Counted from the first letter of the stretch, positions 26,476-35,631 are shown. The stretch is 64,000 nucleotides of DNA from Paractinoplanes brasiliensis (GCF_004362215.1 NZ_SNWR01000001.1:806001-870000), one strand, 5' to 3'. Notes: a model not told the origin generated them from the letters alone. Made by a program: numbers and translations.

Positions 26476-27174
26476 ATGATGACCAGTTCCGATCCATTGA
26501 CGCAGCCGGTATGGGCCTCGCTCACCAGCGGGCACGCCACTCTGGCTGAGGTGTGCGGGCTGGCCGCGGGGTATCCGACCGAGGTCGCCGACCTGCACGC
26601 TGTGGCGGACCCGCTCGACCGCCGGGCGTGGGCCGACCTGGCCGTGCTGGCCGGCCCGGCCACGGCGATCACCGTCCCAGGCGGGCCGGATCTGCCGGGC
26701 CGGGGCTGGACCGTGCATCGGCGCCGCTCCGCCATCCAGCTCACCGGGCCGCGGATCCGTGTCTGCGCCGACCCGCGCGTGGTTACGCTGACCAACGACG
26801 ATCTGGCCGACATGCACGCACTGGCGCAGCGGGCCGGCACCAAACGGCTGTGGACCCGCTGCCTCGCCCTCGGACACCATCTGGGGGTGCGCCGCCGCGG
26901 CCGGCTCATCGCCATGGCCGGTGAGCGGTTGAGGCCGACGGGGTGGGCCGAGATCAGCGCCGTCCACGTCGATCCCGCCTTCGCCGGCCGCGGGTGGGAG
27001 GCCGGGATCGTGGCGGCGCTGGCTCACGCCATCGAGCAGCGTGGTGAACGGCCCTTCCTGCACGTCCTGGCGTCCGACGCCGTTCGCGTCCGCCGCTTCG
27101 GGGCTCTGGGTTTCACCGACCGGCGCCCGATCACCTTCCACTCCTACCGGAGGGTCACCTCGCGCCGCCTATGA
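26476..27174 (+). CDS. GNAT-family N-acetyltransferase
   Basis: A 232-residue protein with an N-terminal extension of unknown fold and a C-terminal GNAT domain of the FR47-like type. The core is EISAVHVDPAFAGRGWEAGI (acetyl-CoA loop, here GRGWEA where the family usually has GRGLG) followed by VAALAHAIEQRGERPFLHVL and VRRFGALGFTDRRPITFHSY, the typical beta5-beta7 region ending in a GF motif. Substrate unknown. ATG 26476 is preceded by GGGGAG. The end overlaps the convergent dioxygenase gene by 6 bases. Confidence 0.85.
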   Translation: MMTSSDPLTQPVWASLTSGHATLAEVCGLAAGYPTEVADLHAVADPLDRRAWADLAVLAGPATAITVPGGPDLPGRGWTVHRRRSAIQLTGPRIRVCADPRVVTLTNDDLADMHALAQRAGTKRLWTRCLALGHHLGVRRRGRLIAMAGERLRPTGWAEISAVHVDPAFAGRGWEAGIVAALAHAIEQRGERPFLHVLASDAVRVRRFGALGFTDRRPITFHSYRRVTSRRL

Positions 27175-28032
27175 CGACGCCGGCGCCAGCACGAAGTCGT
27201 AGTGCGTGACCAGGAAGGGTCGGTCCATGATCGTCCCGTCCGGGCCCGGTCCGGGCTGGTACTCGACGAACGGGGTCACCAACGCGTCCTTCACCCCGAA
27301 CACCACATCCGAGTCCAGATGGTCGGTGCCCGCCGGGAACAGATGGGTGACCAGTCTGCGGTAGCCGGGCTGGTCGACCAGGAAGTGGATGTGCGCCGGA
27401 CGGTACGGGCTGATCCCGGTCCGGCTGATCAGCTCGCCGACCGGTCCGTCCATCGGGATGGTGTAACCCAGCGGGGCGATCGTGCGGACGCAGTACTTCC
27501 CGTCCGCTCCGGCCCGGTACTGGGCGCGCAGCCGGGCCTCGTCGATATCGGCCAGCTGTGACTCGTACGCCCCGTCGACGTCGGCCTGCCACACGTCCAG
27601 CACGGCCGACGGCACCGGTCGGCCGTAGAGGTCGGTCACCCGTCCGACGATGAACAGCGGGGTGCCGGAAAGCCCCTCCGACATGTCGAACCCGGATTCG
27701 ACCACCGGCGATCCGTCGATGTGGAACGGTCCCAGCACGGTCGCCGGAGTGGCCCGCTCGTCGGACTTCTGGTCGAGCTGCACCACCAGGGAGCTGAGCC
27801 CCAGCACGTCGGAGGCAAGGATGAACTCCTGGCGCTTGTCGTCGCTGATCCGCCCGGTGCGGGTCAGCCAGTCCATCGCGGTCATCCACTCGTCGGTGGT
27901 GAGGTCGACCTCGCGCGCGAAGGCGTGCAAATGCCTTACCAGCCCGGTCATCAGCTCTGCCATGCGGGGCGGGTGAGCAGTGCCCCAGCGCCGGACAGCT
28001 TCCTCGGTGAGGCTCTCGCCGGAGTCGGTCAT
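27169..28032 (-). CDS. Intradiol ring-cleavage dioxygenase (catechol/hydroxyquinol 1,2-dioxygenase-like)
   Basis: A 287-residue non-haem Fe(III) dioxygenase of full length, with the N-terminal dimerisation domain (MAELMTGLVRHLHAFAREVD, DEWMTAMDWLTRTGRISDD) that the fusion protein at 44733-45929 lacks. The iron ligands are the tyrosine in DVWQADVDGAYES, the tyrosine in PLGYTIPMDGPVG, and both histidines of RPAHIHFLV. The enzyme would cleave a catechol or hydroxyquinol to a muconate or maleylacetate, inside the cell. No other ring-cleavage pathway gene is adjacent. GAGGGG precedes the ATG. The exact substrate cannot be decided from sequence. Confidence 0.9.
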   Translation of the reverse strand: MTDSGESLTEEAVRRWGTAHPPRMAELMTGLVRHLHAFAREVDLTTDEWMTAMDWLTRTGRISDDKRQEFILASDVLGLSSLVVQLDQKSDERATPATVLGPFHIDGSPVVESGFDMSEGLSGTPLFIVGRVTDLYGRPVPSAVLDVWQADVDGAYESQLADIDEARLRAQYRAGADGKYCVRTIAPLGYTIPMDGPVGELISRTGISPYRPAHIHFLVDQPGYRRLVTHLFPAGTDHLDSDVVFGVKDALVTPFVEYQPGPGPDGTIMDRPFLVTHYDFVLAPASS

Positions 28033-28179
28033 GGTGGATCCCCTCGTGCAGTGCCGGTTGCTTCGTACGCGACAACGGGCCCCTCCCGGCCAGGTTCAGA
28101 TAAGCCCGCCCCCCGAGGTGAACCCCACACCGGCCGGTCCGTCGTAGAAGCGTCAGCACTGCGCACCGAAAGGACCGAG

Positions 28180-29781
28180 ATGAATGGCAGCCGCACGCCG
28201 TCCGACCATGGCCTGGTGGCCGGCCGCTACCGGCTGCTCGATCTGCTCGGGCAGGGCGGCATGGGACGGGTGTGGGAGGCGCACGACGAGCTGCTCGGCC
28301 GGGCCGTCGCCGTCAAGGAGGTAGCGCCCGAGGGGTTGAGCCCGGCCGAACTGGGCGACCTGTACGAACGGGCGATCCGCGAGGCTCGGGCCATCGCGCA
28401 GATCGACCATCCGCACGTGGTGCGGATCTTCGATGTGGTCGAACATCATGGCAACCCCTGGATCGTCATGGAGCTGGTGCGGGCCCGCTCGCTGTACGAC
28501 GAGGTGAAGTGGGAGGGCCCGCTCGACCCGGCGCGGGCCGCCCGGATGGGCCTCGACCTGGTGAGCGCATTGCAGGCCGCTCACCGGGTCGGCGTTCTGC
28601 ATCGTGACGTCAAACCGGCCAACGTGCTGCTCGGCCGGGACGGCCGGACCGTGCTGACCGACTTCGGGCTGGCCACCTCGGTCGGCGACTCGACGATGAC
28701 CAGGACCGGCGTGATGATCGGGTCACCTTCGTACCTGGCTCCCGAGCGCGCCCTCGACGAACCCGCATCGGCGGCGTCCGACCTGTGGTCGCTGGGAGCG
28801 ACGCTCTACACCGCCGTCGAGGGCCGGCCACCGTACGTCCGATCGTCGCCCATGGCCACGCTGGCCGCGCTGACGGTCGACCTGCCCACCGCGCCGAAGC
28901 AGGCCGGCCTGTTGGAGCCTGTCCTGGAAGCCCTGCTCGAGAAGGACCCGGCCGCGCGGGCCACCGCGGACGAGGCGACCGAGTTGCTCCGTTACGTGCT
29001 GTCCCGCCCCGCGCCGCTGGTGACCCCGCCGCCGGTCACCGAGGCGCCGGTCACTCCGACACCGGCCGAACCGCCCCGGCCCGACCGGCGCCGACGCGGC
29101 CCGGTCGTGGTCCTGCTGGCCGTGGCGACGGCCGTCGCCGTGACGACCGTGGCCGCATTGTTGGTCGGCCGGAACCCGCCGGAGACGGCCGTCCAGTTCG
29201 CCGTGAGCGCGGACCCGGTGGACCGCCAGGAGACCCTCGAACCGATGCCGGCGGTGGGACCGACGGCACCGGCATCGGCCACCCCCAGCCGCACACCGAG
29301 TCCGTCCCCGTCGCGCCCCGCTTCGCCGACCCGGACGCAGGCCCCGAGCAACAGCGCTCCCGCCGCGGGCCCCACCGTCAGCAAGAGCCCGAGCCCGGCG
29401 CCGATCCGGCTGACCTTCGAGGCCGAGTCGTACACCGACAACAACGGGACCGTGGACTCCTTCCCTTCGACCGCCAGTGGTGGCCGGGTGGTGGGGCACA
29501 CCGACAATGGGGACTTCGTCGGCTATCGCAACCGATCGCTGGCCCGTGTGCGTCAGGTCCAGCTGCGCTACACCGCGGGCAGCGGTGACACGGTCATCGA
29601 ACTGCGTGGCGACTCCGCGACGGGCATCTTGCTGGCGACCGTCACGCTCGGCGGTACAGCAGACGTCAACACCTACGCGACCGCCACGACCACGCTGGAC
29701 CGGAGCACATCGGGCCCGCTGTTCATCGTCTTCCGCGGCCCCCGGGCCTCGGACATCGACACCATCACGTACCGCTCATAA
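28180..29781 (+). CDS. Ser/Thr protein kinase with extracellular CBM6/35-like domain
   Basis: A 533-residue membrane kinase. The Hanks-type kinase domain is complete: glycine loop GQGGMGRV (24-31), Lys46 in VAVKE, HRDVKPAN (141-148), DFG (161-163), APE-like APERALDE. A single membrane helix (VVVLLAVATAVAVTTVAALL) near residue 315 leads to a Pro/Ser/Thr-rich linker and a C-terminal outside domain (LTFEAESYTDNNGTVDSFPS, DTVIELRGDSATGILLATVT) resembling CBM6/CBM35 carbohydrate-binding folds. It may therefore sense a glycan or wall fragment. It has no PASTA repeats. The kinase at 46128-47732 is a close relative with a different ectodomain. Confidence 0.92.
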   Translation: MNGSRTPSDHGLVAGRYRLLDLLGQGGMGRVWEAHDELLGRAVAVKEVAPEGLSPAELGDLYERAIREARAIAQIDHPHVVRIFDVVEHHGNPWIVMELVRARSLYDEVKWEGPLDPARAARMGLDLVSALQAAHRVGVLHRDVKPANVLLGRDGRTVLTDFGLATSVGDSTMTRTGVMIGSPSYLAPERALDEPASAASDLWSLGATLYTAVEGRPPYVRSSPMATLAALTVDLPTAPKQAGLLEPVLEALLEKDPAARATADEATELLRYVLSRPAPLVTPPPVTEAPVTPTPAEPPRPDRRRRGPVVVLLAVATAVAVTTVAALLVGRNPPETAVQFAVSADPVDRQETLEPMPAVGPTAPASATPSRTPSPSPSRPASPTRTQAPSNSAPAAGPTVSKSPSPAPIRLTFEAESYTDNNGTVDSFPSTASGGRVVGHTDNGDFVGYRNRSLARVRQVQLRYTAGSGDTVIELRGDSATGILLATVTLGGTADVNTYATATTTLDRSTSGPLFIVFRGPRASDIDTITYRS

Positions 29782-29808
29782 CCGGGCGATCCCTCGCCGC
29801 TGACCGGT

Positions 29809-29840
29809 CCCGGTGCCGGCCCGGCCGGGCCGGCACCGGG
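29809..29840. terminator. Perfect 32-bp palindrome between convergent genes, bidirectional terminator
   Basis: The 32 bases read the same on both strands (arms CCCGGTGCCGGC and GCCGGCACCGGG with a CCGGCCGG centre). It lies between the stops of the kinase (29781) and the anti-sigma gene (29842), so it can terminate transcription from both sides. Confidence 0.8.
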
Positions 29841-29841
29841 A

Positions 29842-30546
29842 TCACAGGGTGACCAGGACGAATACCCGGCCCTGCTCGTTCACCACTCGGACTGCCATGA
29901 CCTGGGCCGGGTCGACCAGGGCGCTCCCGTCCAGGCTCGTGCCCTCGGACTCACCCGCGGCGGAGACCACCCAGCTGCCGGCCGTCCGCGGGGTCCCGCT
30001 CCGGTCGATCACCTCCAACCGGCATCGCTCCCCCGCCGGGATACCGGAGACCGCGGCGTGCACCCGCACCCACCCGGCCGCCGGCGCCACCGCGAGCTTC
30101 ATCCGAGCCCCGGTGGCCGGATCGGTCGTCTCGGCCAGCCGTGCTTGCGGCAGCGACGATGCGTTCTGCGCCACCGCATCGCCGGGGACGCCGGAGGGAC
30201 GGACCACTGCACCGGCGCCGAAGGCGGCCACTACGACCACTGCCGCGGCCACGCCGATCAGGGCCGTACGCCGCCGGCGAGAACCGGTCGACTCGGCCCT
30301 TACCCGCCGCAGCGTCCGCTGGAGCAGCAGATCACCTCCGTCCGGCGGGCCGTCCAGCCGCATCGGCTCGGGCACGGCAGCGAGCGCGTCGCTCCATGTC
30401 CGCAGCGAGTCGATCTCTTCCCGGCACTGCTCGCAACCGGCCAGGTGCTCCTCGGCCGGCGTCCTGTCCTCGTCGTCGAGCGTCCGCAACAGCAGGCCCG
30501 CCACGTCGGCGTGGTCGCCGGGGGACACCACGTTCCCGCTCGTCAT
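29842..30546 (-). CDS. Membrane anti-sigma factor with zinc-finger motif
   Basis: A 234-residue protein. The cytoplasmic N-terminus has the zf-HC2/ZAS motif HLAGCEQC (H-x3-C-x2-C), a helix that clamps the sigma factor, followed by RRRRTALIGVAAAVVVVAAFGAGAVV as a single membrane segment and an extracytoplasmic C-terminal domain (LAVAPAAGWVRVHAAVSGIP) like RskA/anti-sigma-K domains. The start codon overlaps the stop of the ECF gene (ATGA, 30543-30546), so the two are translationally coupled. Release of the sigma factor would follow an external signal or proteolysis. Confidence 0.9.
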   Translation of the reverse strand: MTSGNVVSPGDHADVAGLLLRTLDDEDRTPAEEHLAGCEQCREEIDSLRTWSDALAAVPEPMRLDGPPDGGDLLLQRTLRRVRAESTGSRRRRTALIGVAAAVVVVAAFGAGAVVRPSGVPGDAVAQNASSLPQARLAETTDPATGARMKLAVAPAAGWVRVHAAVSGIPAGERCRLEVIDRSGTPRTAGSWVVSAAGESEGTSLDGSALVDPAQVMAVRVVNEQGRVFVLVTL

Positions 30547-31097
30547 ACGACCGACCGCTCCTTCATCGTCTCGTCGGCGGCGTGCAGGTCACGCAGCGCC
30601 CGTAAACCATGGAAAACACGGGACTTGACCGTTCCCGGCGGCACGCCCAGAACCTCGGCCGCCTCCGCGATGCCGTAGCCGTGCAGATAGGTGAGCTCGA
30701 GCGCCGCCCGGTGCTCGGACGAGAGCCGGGCCAGCGCGTCGATGACGACCATGGAGGCGACCACCTGGTCGGCATGGTCCCGTTCGGTGGCCACGTCCGG
30801 CGGCGCCTCGAAGGTCTCGGGCGCGCGACGGGAGCGGGCTCGCACCTGATCGTGGAAGAGGTTGCGAACCACGGTCAGCAACCAGCCGCGCACTGAGCCC
30901 TTGCCGTCGGACCCGAGGTCGTCGGCGTGCCGCCAGGCGCGGACCAGGGCCTCCTGAACGATGTCCTCGGCCGCGGCCCGGTCGCGGGTCAGCTGGTAGG
31001 CGTACCCGAGCATCGCCCGGCCGTGCTCGGCGAACAGCGATCGAACGAAGGCCTCGTCGGCCATGTCTCGTCGGCGTGCGCTTTTCGTTGTCGGCAT
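30543..31097 (-). CDS. ECF-family sigma factor (SigL-like) with cognate anti-sigma
   Basis: About 184 residues. Region 2 is MLGYAYQLTRDRAAAEDIVQ, then EALVRAWRHADDL and GWLLTVVRNLFHDQVRARSR; region 4 is LSSEHRAALELTYLHGYGIA, then VLGVPPGTVKSRVFHGLRAL. It is of the SigL/SigK style seen in mycobacteria and is not closely related to the other two ECF genes here. ATG 31097 is preferred (AGGA upstream); ATG 31106 and 31064 are possible. It forms a coupled operon with the downstream anti-sigma gene. Confidence 0.88.
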   Translation of the reverse strand: MPTTKSARRRDMADEAFVRSLFAEHGRAMLGYAYQLTRDRAAAEDIVQEALVRAWRHADDLGSDGKGSVRGWLLTVVRNLFHDQVRARSRRAPETFEAPPDVATERDHADQVVASMVVIDALARLSSEHRAALELTYLHGYGIAEAAEVLGVPPGTVKSRVFHGLRALRDLHAADETMKERSVV

Positions 31098-31278
31098 GGC
31101 TTCCATTCCTGCTCAGGCCCCGGCAGGGGGCTGGACACTCCTCCTGACGTGGTTCGGCCCGCTCTGTTCAGGACCCGGCGTTTCGGCGGCGAACGACACA
31201 GTCCGCCCAGGTGAACTCGTCGATGACGCCGGCGTCTTTGTCTGCGCAACGGTCCACCGGAACGAGAGGCACACGACG

Positions 31279-31809
31279 ATGGCGCTGCCCGAGACCCCCG
31301 ATCTCGTCACCCCGGCCGCCGGAGTGGGGAAAGCCTCCGGGCGGGCGAAGGTGCCGCCCTACATGGCCCGCCCTCGTCCGGAACATATACCTCCTTCTGG
31401 TTGGATCTGGCAGCCATCGACCGGCTGGACGCCTCCGCCGCCGATGGTCTATTACGCTGCTGATCCCGCCAGGCGCGGCACGCTCCGGTACCGCACGCTC
31501 CGGCGCGGCACGGTGTCGTTGGCGCTGATCTCCGGTGCGGTCGCCGTAGCCCTCGTGGTCACCGGCCTGATCACCGGCGGACCGTTCGGCTCACGAAGAT
31601 TCGAGACCACGTCGCTGGAACAGGGCGTCCTGGCCGTGGTGCGCGACACCTACCTGCTCGACGTCGAGCAGATCGCCTGTCCGCGTGCGGTGCCGGTGCG
31701 GCCGGGGCTCCGGTTCTCCTGCAACATTCTGGCCGACGGCCAGGCCGGGTCCGTGACCGTTCGTGTGCTCGACGACTCGGGCCGGTACGAGGTGGTGCGT
31801 CCGGTGTGA
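31279..31809 (+). CDS. Membrane protein with C-terminal DUF4333-like domain
   Basis: A 176-residue protein. The Pro-rich cytoplasmic N-terminus (PPSGWIWQPSTGWTPPPPMV) is followed by one membrane helix (VSLALISGAVAVALVVTGLI) and an outside domain with SLEQGVLAVVRDTYLLDVEQ, ACPRAVPVRPGLRFSCNI, GQAGSVTVRVLDDSGRYEV, which is the DUF4333 pattern with its two cysteines. The family is exported in actinomycetes and has no established activity. GAGAGG precedes ATG 31279. It is divergent from the ECF/anti-sigma operon (about 180 bases between starts) and might belong to that sigma regulon. Confidence 0.8.
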   Translation: MALPETPDLVTPAAGVGKASGRAKVPPYMARPRPEHIPPSGWIWQPSTGWTPPPPMVYYAADPARRGTLRYRTLRRGTVSLALISGAVAVALVVTGLITGGPFGSRRFETTSLEQGVLAVVRDTYLLDVEQIACPRAVPVRPGLRFSCNILADGQAGSVTVRVLDDSGRYEVVRPV

Positions 31810-31814
31810 CGCGG

Positions 31815-32008
31815 CTACGCGTTCGGCATCTTCTTGAACAGCTTGCCGTCGACGTCAACGGCCCACCACTGACCGTCCTCGTCGCCCTGCCCGTCCACAT
31901 CGCCCGGCCCCAGGTCGGCGACGTAGTAGTAGAGCGGCCATTCGCGCCGCCACAGGCCCCCAGGGCTACGAGAGCGGCCGTACCGATGACGACAATGGAC
32001 TTTCGCAT
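31815..32008 (-). pseudogene. Small lipoprotein gene, frameshifted
   Basis: ATG 32008 begins a clear lipoprotein signal (MRKSIVVIGTAALVALGACG, lipobox LGAC). About 24 codons in, near 31945-31955, the sensible frame changes: the next frame continues WPLYYYVADLGPGDVDGQGD, then WWAVDVDGKLFKKMPNA and a stop. A one-base change in the GGCGGCGCG run would join both into a protein of about 64 residues with a Trp/Asp-rich mature part. It is either a frameshift or a sequencing error. Its start codon overlaps the start of the divergent CHRD gene, leaving no room for a promoter. Confidence 0.65.
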
Positions 32009-32691
32009 TGTTCCTCGCCACAGCGGGACTCATGGCGGCTTTGGGGACGCCGGCGAGCGCGCACGAGGGCCATGGCCCGGCGGCCGCGACCGGACAGCAG
32101 ACCCGGCCGGCCGAGACTGCTCCCGAGCCGAGCCTGGCCGAGGGCGTCGAGCGCTCCCGGCAGCGCGCCTTCTACTTCGCCGCCACGATGAGCGGGGACC
32201 AGGAGGTGCCGACGGAGGGCGGTCCCGCCGTGGGCGATCCGGACGGCCGCGCGACCACCGTCGTGCGGGTCCAGGGCAACCGGGTGAGTTTCGTGGCGAG
32301 CTGGCGCAACCAGCAGGCGGCCACGCTGTTTCACCTCCACGAGGGCCGGCGCGGCCAGAACGGCGACGTCCGGGTCACGCTTCTGAGTGCCGCCCTGCCC
32401 GAGACGGTGACCTCGGTCGCCGGCGTGGCCCGTATCGACGACGCGCGGATCACCGAGCCGACCCTGGGCCACATCCACCGCGGCCAGCGCGGCGCCAACG
32501 GCGACGTCGTGGTCCCGCTGTTCACCACAGAGATCCCCGACGGCGTCGTCGCCGTGTCCGGCTCGGTCCCCGTGAAAGATGCCGGCCTGCTGCGCGAGAT
32601 CAAGGACCGTCCGCGCGACTTCTACCTGAACCTGCACACCGAGGAGCAGCCGGGCGGCGCCGTCCGGGGTCAGCTCTTCGCGCGCCGCTGA
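32008..32691 (+). CDS. CHRD-domain secreted protein, possibly 5'-truncated
   Basis: About 227 residues. A signal-peptide core (LFLATAGLMAALGTPASAHE) leads to a histidine-containing N-terminus and a CHRD (chordin-like) domain: AFYFAATMSGDQEVPTEGGP, ATLFHLHEGRRGQNGDVRVT, LGHIHRGQRGANGDVVVP, DFYLNLHTEEQPGGAVRGQL. CHRD domains occur in secreted bacterial proteins of unknown ligand. The only available start is TTG 32008; the signal lacks the usual basic N-terminus, and the divergent lipoprotein starts on the same bases, so the true 5' end may have been deleted. The 3' end overlaps the convergent AfsR-type gene by 22 bases. Confidence 0.75.
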   Translation: MFLATAGLMAALGTPASAHEGHGPAAATGQQTRPAETAPEPSLAEGVERSRQRAFYFAATMSGDQEVPTEGGPAVGDPDGRATTVVRVQGNRVSFVASWRNQQAATLFHLHEGRRGQNGDVRVTLLSAALPETVTSVAGVARIDDARITEPTLGHIHRGQRGANGDVVVPLFTTEIPDGVVAVSGSVPVKDAGLLREIKDRPRDFYLNLHTEEQPGGAVRGQLFARR

Positions 32692-35603
32692 CCACAGCCG
32701 GCTGACACGGCTCGGAGGCCACCGCTGTGTGTCCGCACGGCTCTGGGCGGGTCGAGACCGGCCAAGCGGCTCTCGGCTGCGGCTCGCTCCGGCACTGACT
32801 GCTGGCCGATCAGCTCGAGTGCCTGCCGCCAGGCCGCGCGGGCGGCATCGAGATCGTCCAGGGCCAGCGCCGTGTCGCCCAGCTCCAGCAGGCAGTCGAC
32901 AGTGTTCATCCGCCAGCCGATCCGTTGGAAGATCTCGGCTGCCCGCGCCCAGGCCGCTCGTGCGGAGACGTGATCGCCCTTGGCAGCAAAGGACCGGGCC
33001 ACCGTTTGACAGCACAGTGCCTGGCTGGCCGGCTCGCCCAGCGCCTCGGCCATCGTCAGAGCCCGGTTACCCAGTTCCATGCTGACGTCCGAGCGGCCGA
33101 GGCCCGAATGCGCGTCGGCCAGCAGGCACAGGACAGCGACCTGGCCGACCGGATCCCTCAGCTCCTCGAACAAGCTCAAGGCCCGCTCGTAGTGGGCCAC
33201 GGCCCCGCCGTGGTCGCCGAGCGCCGAACTCACCTGACCGAGGTTACGATGCACGAGCGCCTGCTCAGGACATCGTCCGAGCCGTTCGAAGAGGCCGAGC
33301 GAGTGCCGGAGCAACCGGGCCGCGTCTTCGTGCCGGCCCAGCACGTGCCAGGCACCGGCCAGCCCGCGGGACATGTGAGCGCGGCCGAGGTCGTCCCCGG
33401 CGGCGACGGTCGCGTCCAGACCGGCCTGGGTGGCCGCCGCCCAGTCATGCCACCATCCGTCGCGCTGCAGGAACATCTGCATACTGACCACCAGCGGCCA
33501 GGCCGAGGTGGCTCGGCCCTCCTCGATCTGACGTTGCACGACGGCTTTGAGGACATGCCGGTCCGCGTTGAACCAGGCTTCGGCGTCGGCCGCGGTGCCC
33601 ATGGGGGTGACGCACACGTCCGCCACGGCCGGCGGCGGGTCGAGCGCCAGAGCCGGGCGAAGGAGCCGATCCGCGTGGTAAGAGGTCAGGCGGTAGTGGT
33701 GGAACATCCGGCGGGACGCCTCGGCCCGCGACTCGCTGTCCTCGGGGCCGATCAGTTCCTGGGCGTAGGCGCGGATGAGGTCGTGCGTGGTGAAGCGGCC
33801 CATCTTGTGCTCGGTGAGCAGGCCGGTGCGCACCAGCTCCCCGGCGAGCAGACGGGCCTCAGCCGGTGGGATACCGGCCAGACTGGCCAGCGCCGGCACC
33901 GTCATGTCGGGTCCGGGATGGAGCGACAGCAGCCGGAACATGGTGGCGGCGCGCTCGCTGAGCATCCGGTACGACCACGAGAAGATCGCCCGCAGGTCGT
34001 TGTCCATGTCGTCACCCGAGAAGCCGTCCAGGCTCCCCTGAGCGTCCCGCAGCTCCCGGGCGATGTCGGTCAGACCGAAGTCGGGGTGGACCAGGGCCCG
34101 GGCGGCCACCACGGCCAGGGCCAGCGGAAGTCGCCCGCAGCGTTCGATGATCTCGTCGACCGCCACGGGCTCGCGTTCGGTCCGGTCGACGCCGATCCGG
34201 GCCGCGAGGAAATCCCGGGCGTCCTCGATCGGCAGGACGTCCAGCGTCATCAGGAAAGCGCCGTGGGCGGTGGCCAGCCCGGTCAGCCGTTTCCGGCTGG
34301 TCACCAGAACCAGGCAGCCGGAGCTGCCCGGCAGCAACGGACGCACCTGCTCGACGCTGTGGGCGTTGTCGAGCACCACCAGGATCCGGCGCCCGGCCAG
34401 CACGCTCCGGTAGAGCCCGGACCGGGCGTGGTCACTGGCCGGGATCTCGGCGTCCGGGACGCCGAGGGCGTTGAGGAACCCGCGCAGCGCTTCTGCGGGA
34501 TGCAGCATCGACTGCTCCGGATCGAATCCTTGAAGATCCACGTAGAGCTGCCCGTCCGGGTACGCGTCGGCGAGCTGATGGGCCAGGTGGATGGCCAGCG
34601 TCGTCTTCCCGATCCCGGGTATCCCGTCGATGGCCAGCACCGGCATGGAGGCCTGGGTCAGCACGTGACCGTTGACCAGGCCGACAGTTCGGTGCTGGGC
34701 CTCGTCGCGTCCCGTGAAGTGCGGAAGGTCGGCCGGCAGCTGGGCCGGAAGCACCGCGGCGATGGCCGGCGACCGGTGAGTCTGCGTATGGCGCGGATGG
34801 GCCGGCTCCGCCGAGTCATAACTGTTCTGCCCGAGGACGACCTGGTAGGCCTCGCGCAATTCCTCGCCCGGATCGACGCCGAGCTCGTCGGCGAGCCGTC
34901 GGCGAACGTTCCGGAACAGCGCGATCGCCTCAGCCTGCTGCCCGTCGGCCGACAGCACCAGCAGCAACCGGGCCTGCAGGGCCTCGTCCCACTGCCGGTG
35001 CTCGGCCACGCGCCTCAGCACAGGCAGGATCGACCGGACCCGCTCGAGACGCAAGGCCAGCGAGGCCGCCTCACGGGCCAGATCCGCGCACTCGTGGTCG
35101 ACAGCGCTGAACGCCGCGTGGCTGTAGGAGACGAGCTCGGATGCGCCGCCGCACGGTCCGCGCCACAAACCGAGAGCCTGCTCGTAGGCGGTCATCGCCT
35201 CGGCCGGCCGCCCGGCCCGCTCGGCCGACCGGGCCTGCTCGGCCAATTCCCGGAACCGCAGCAGGTCGAGGTGGCCGGGGTCGACCCGCATTCGGTAGCC
35301 GGTCGCGTCGCCCAGCAGCCACCGCCCGGGCGACCGGGACGGCAGGCCGGGCTCGAACAGGCGGCGCAGCGCCCCCACGTAGCGGTGCACGACGTTCAGG
35401 GCGCTCGGTGGCGGCTCCTTGTCCCACAGCACCTCGACGATGTCGCCGATCCCGACCGGCCGCCCGGCGTTGGCCAGCAGCAGAGCCAGGATCAGGCGCT
35501 GTTGCCGGGCGCCGAGGTCCAGCTCGGCGCCCCGCCGCCAGACCCGCACCGGCCCGAGCACGCCGAAACGGGTCGCTGGTTCTTCGTCGTCGGTCAGTGA
35601 CAC
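32670..35603 (-). CDS. AfsR/SARP-type regulator (DNA-binding, BTAD, NB-ARC, TPR)
   Basis: The third paralogue, 977 residues. OmpR-like domain about 10-100 (FGVLGPVRVWRRG), BTAD to about 255 (DELGVDPGEELREAYQ), a variable linker, HFTGRDEAQ at 295, Walker A GIPGIGKT at 327-334, a Walker B-like RRILVVLDNA near 418, then TPR-like repeats to the end. GTG 35603 has GAGGAGG 8 bases before it. A short palindrome lies immediately upstream of the ribosome site. The linker between BTAD and NB-ARC is where the four paralogues differ most. Confidence 0.93.
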   Translation of the reverse strand: MSLTDDEEPATRFGVLGPVRVWRRGAELDLGARQQRLILALLLANAGRPVGIGDIVEVLWDKEPPPSALNVVHRYVGALRRLFEPGLPSRSPGRWLLGDATGYRMRVDPGHLDLLRFRELAEQARSAERAGRPAEAMTAYEQALGLWRGPCGGASELVSYSHAAFSAVDHECADLAREAASLALRLERVRSILPVLRRVAEHRQWDEALQARLLLVLSADGQQAEAIALFRNVRRRLADELGVDPGEELREAYQVVLGQNSYDSAEPAHPRHTQTHRSPAIAAVLPAQLPADLPHFTGRDEAQHRTVGLVNGHVLTQASMPVLAIDGIPGIGKTTLAIHLAHQLADAYPDGQLYVDLQGFDPEQSMLHPAEALRGFLNALGVPDAEIPASDHARSGLYRSVLAGRRILVVLDNAHSVEQVRPLLPGSSGCLVLVTSRKRLTGLATAHGAFLMTLDVLPIEDARDFLAARIGVDRTEREPVAVDEIIERCGRLPLALAVVAARALVHPDFGLTDIARELRDAQGSLDGFSGDDMDNDLRAIFSWSYRMLSERAATMFRLLSLHPGPDMTVPALASLAGIPPAEARLLAGELVRTGLLTEHKMGRFTTHDLIRAYAQELIGPEDSESRAEASRRMFHHYRLTSYHADRLLRPALALDPPPAVADVCVTPMGTAADAEAWFNADRHVLKAVVQRQIEEGRATSAWPLVVSMQMFLQRDGWWHDWAAATQAGLDATVAAGDDLGRAHMSRGLAGAWHVLGRHEDAARLLRHSLGLFERLGRCPEQALVHRNLGQVSSALGDHGGAVAHYERALSLFEELRDPVGQVAVLCLLADAHSGLGRSDVSMELGNRALTMAEALGEPASQALCCQTVARSFAAKGDHVSARAAWARAAEIFQRIGWRMNTVDCLLELGDTALALDDLDAARAAWRQALELIGQQSVPERAAAESRLAGLDPPRAVRTHSGGLRAVSAGCGQRRAKS

Positions 35604-35616
35604 GGGACTGTCCTCC

Positions 35617-35631
35617 TCAGCAGTGCTGAGT
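35617..35631 (-). promoter_or_regulatory. Small palindrome before the third AfsR-type gene
   Basis: CTCAGCA-G-TGCTGAG, 7-bp perfect arms, overlapping the 5' side of the ribosome site. It could be an operator or an mRNA hairpin that controls translation. No second copy was noticed near the other paralogues. Confidence 0.4.

Noticed and set aside
32925..35600. A very long plus-strand open frame opposite the third AfsR-type gene (and a similar one at 58070-61000)
   Set aside because: It mirrors the minus-strand gene, is Gln/Arg/Gly/His-rich with no domain, and exists because high-GC coding DNA leaves the opposite strand open.
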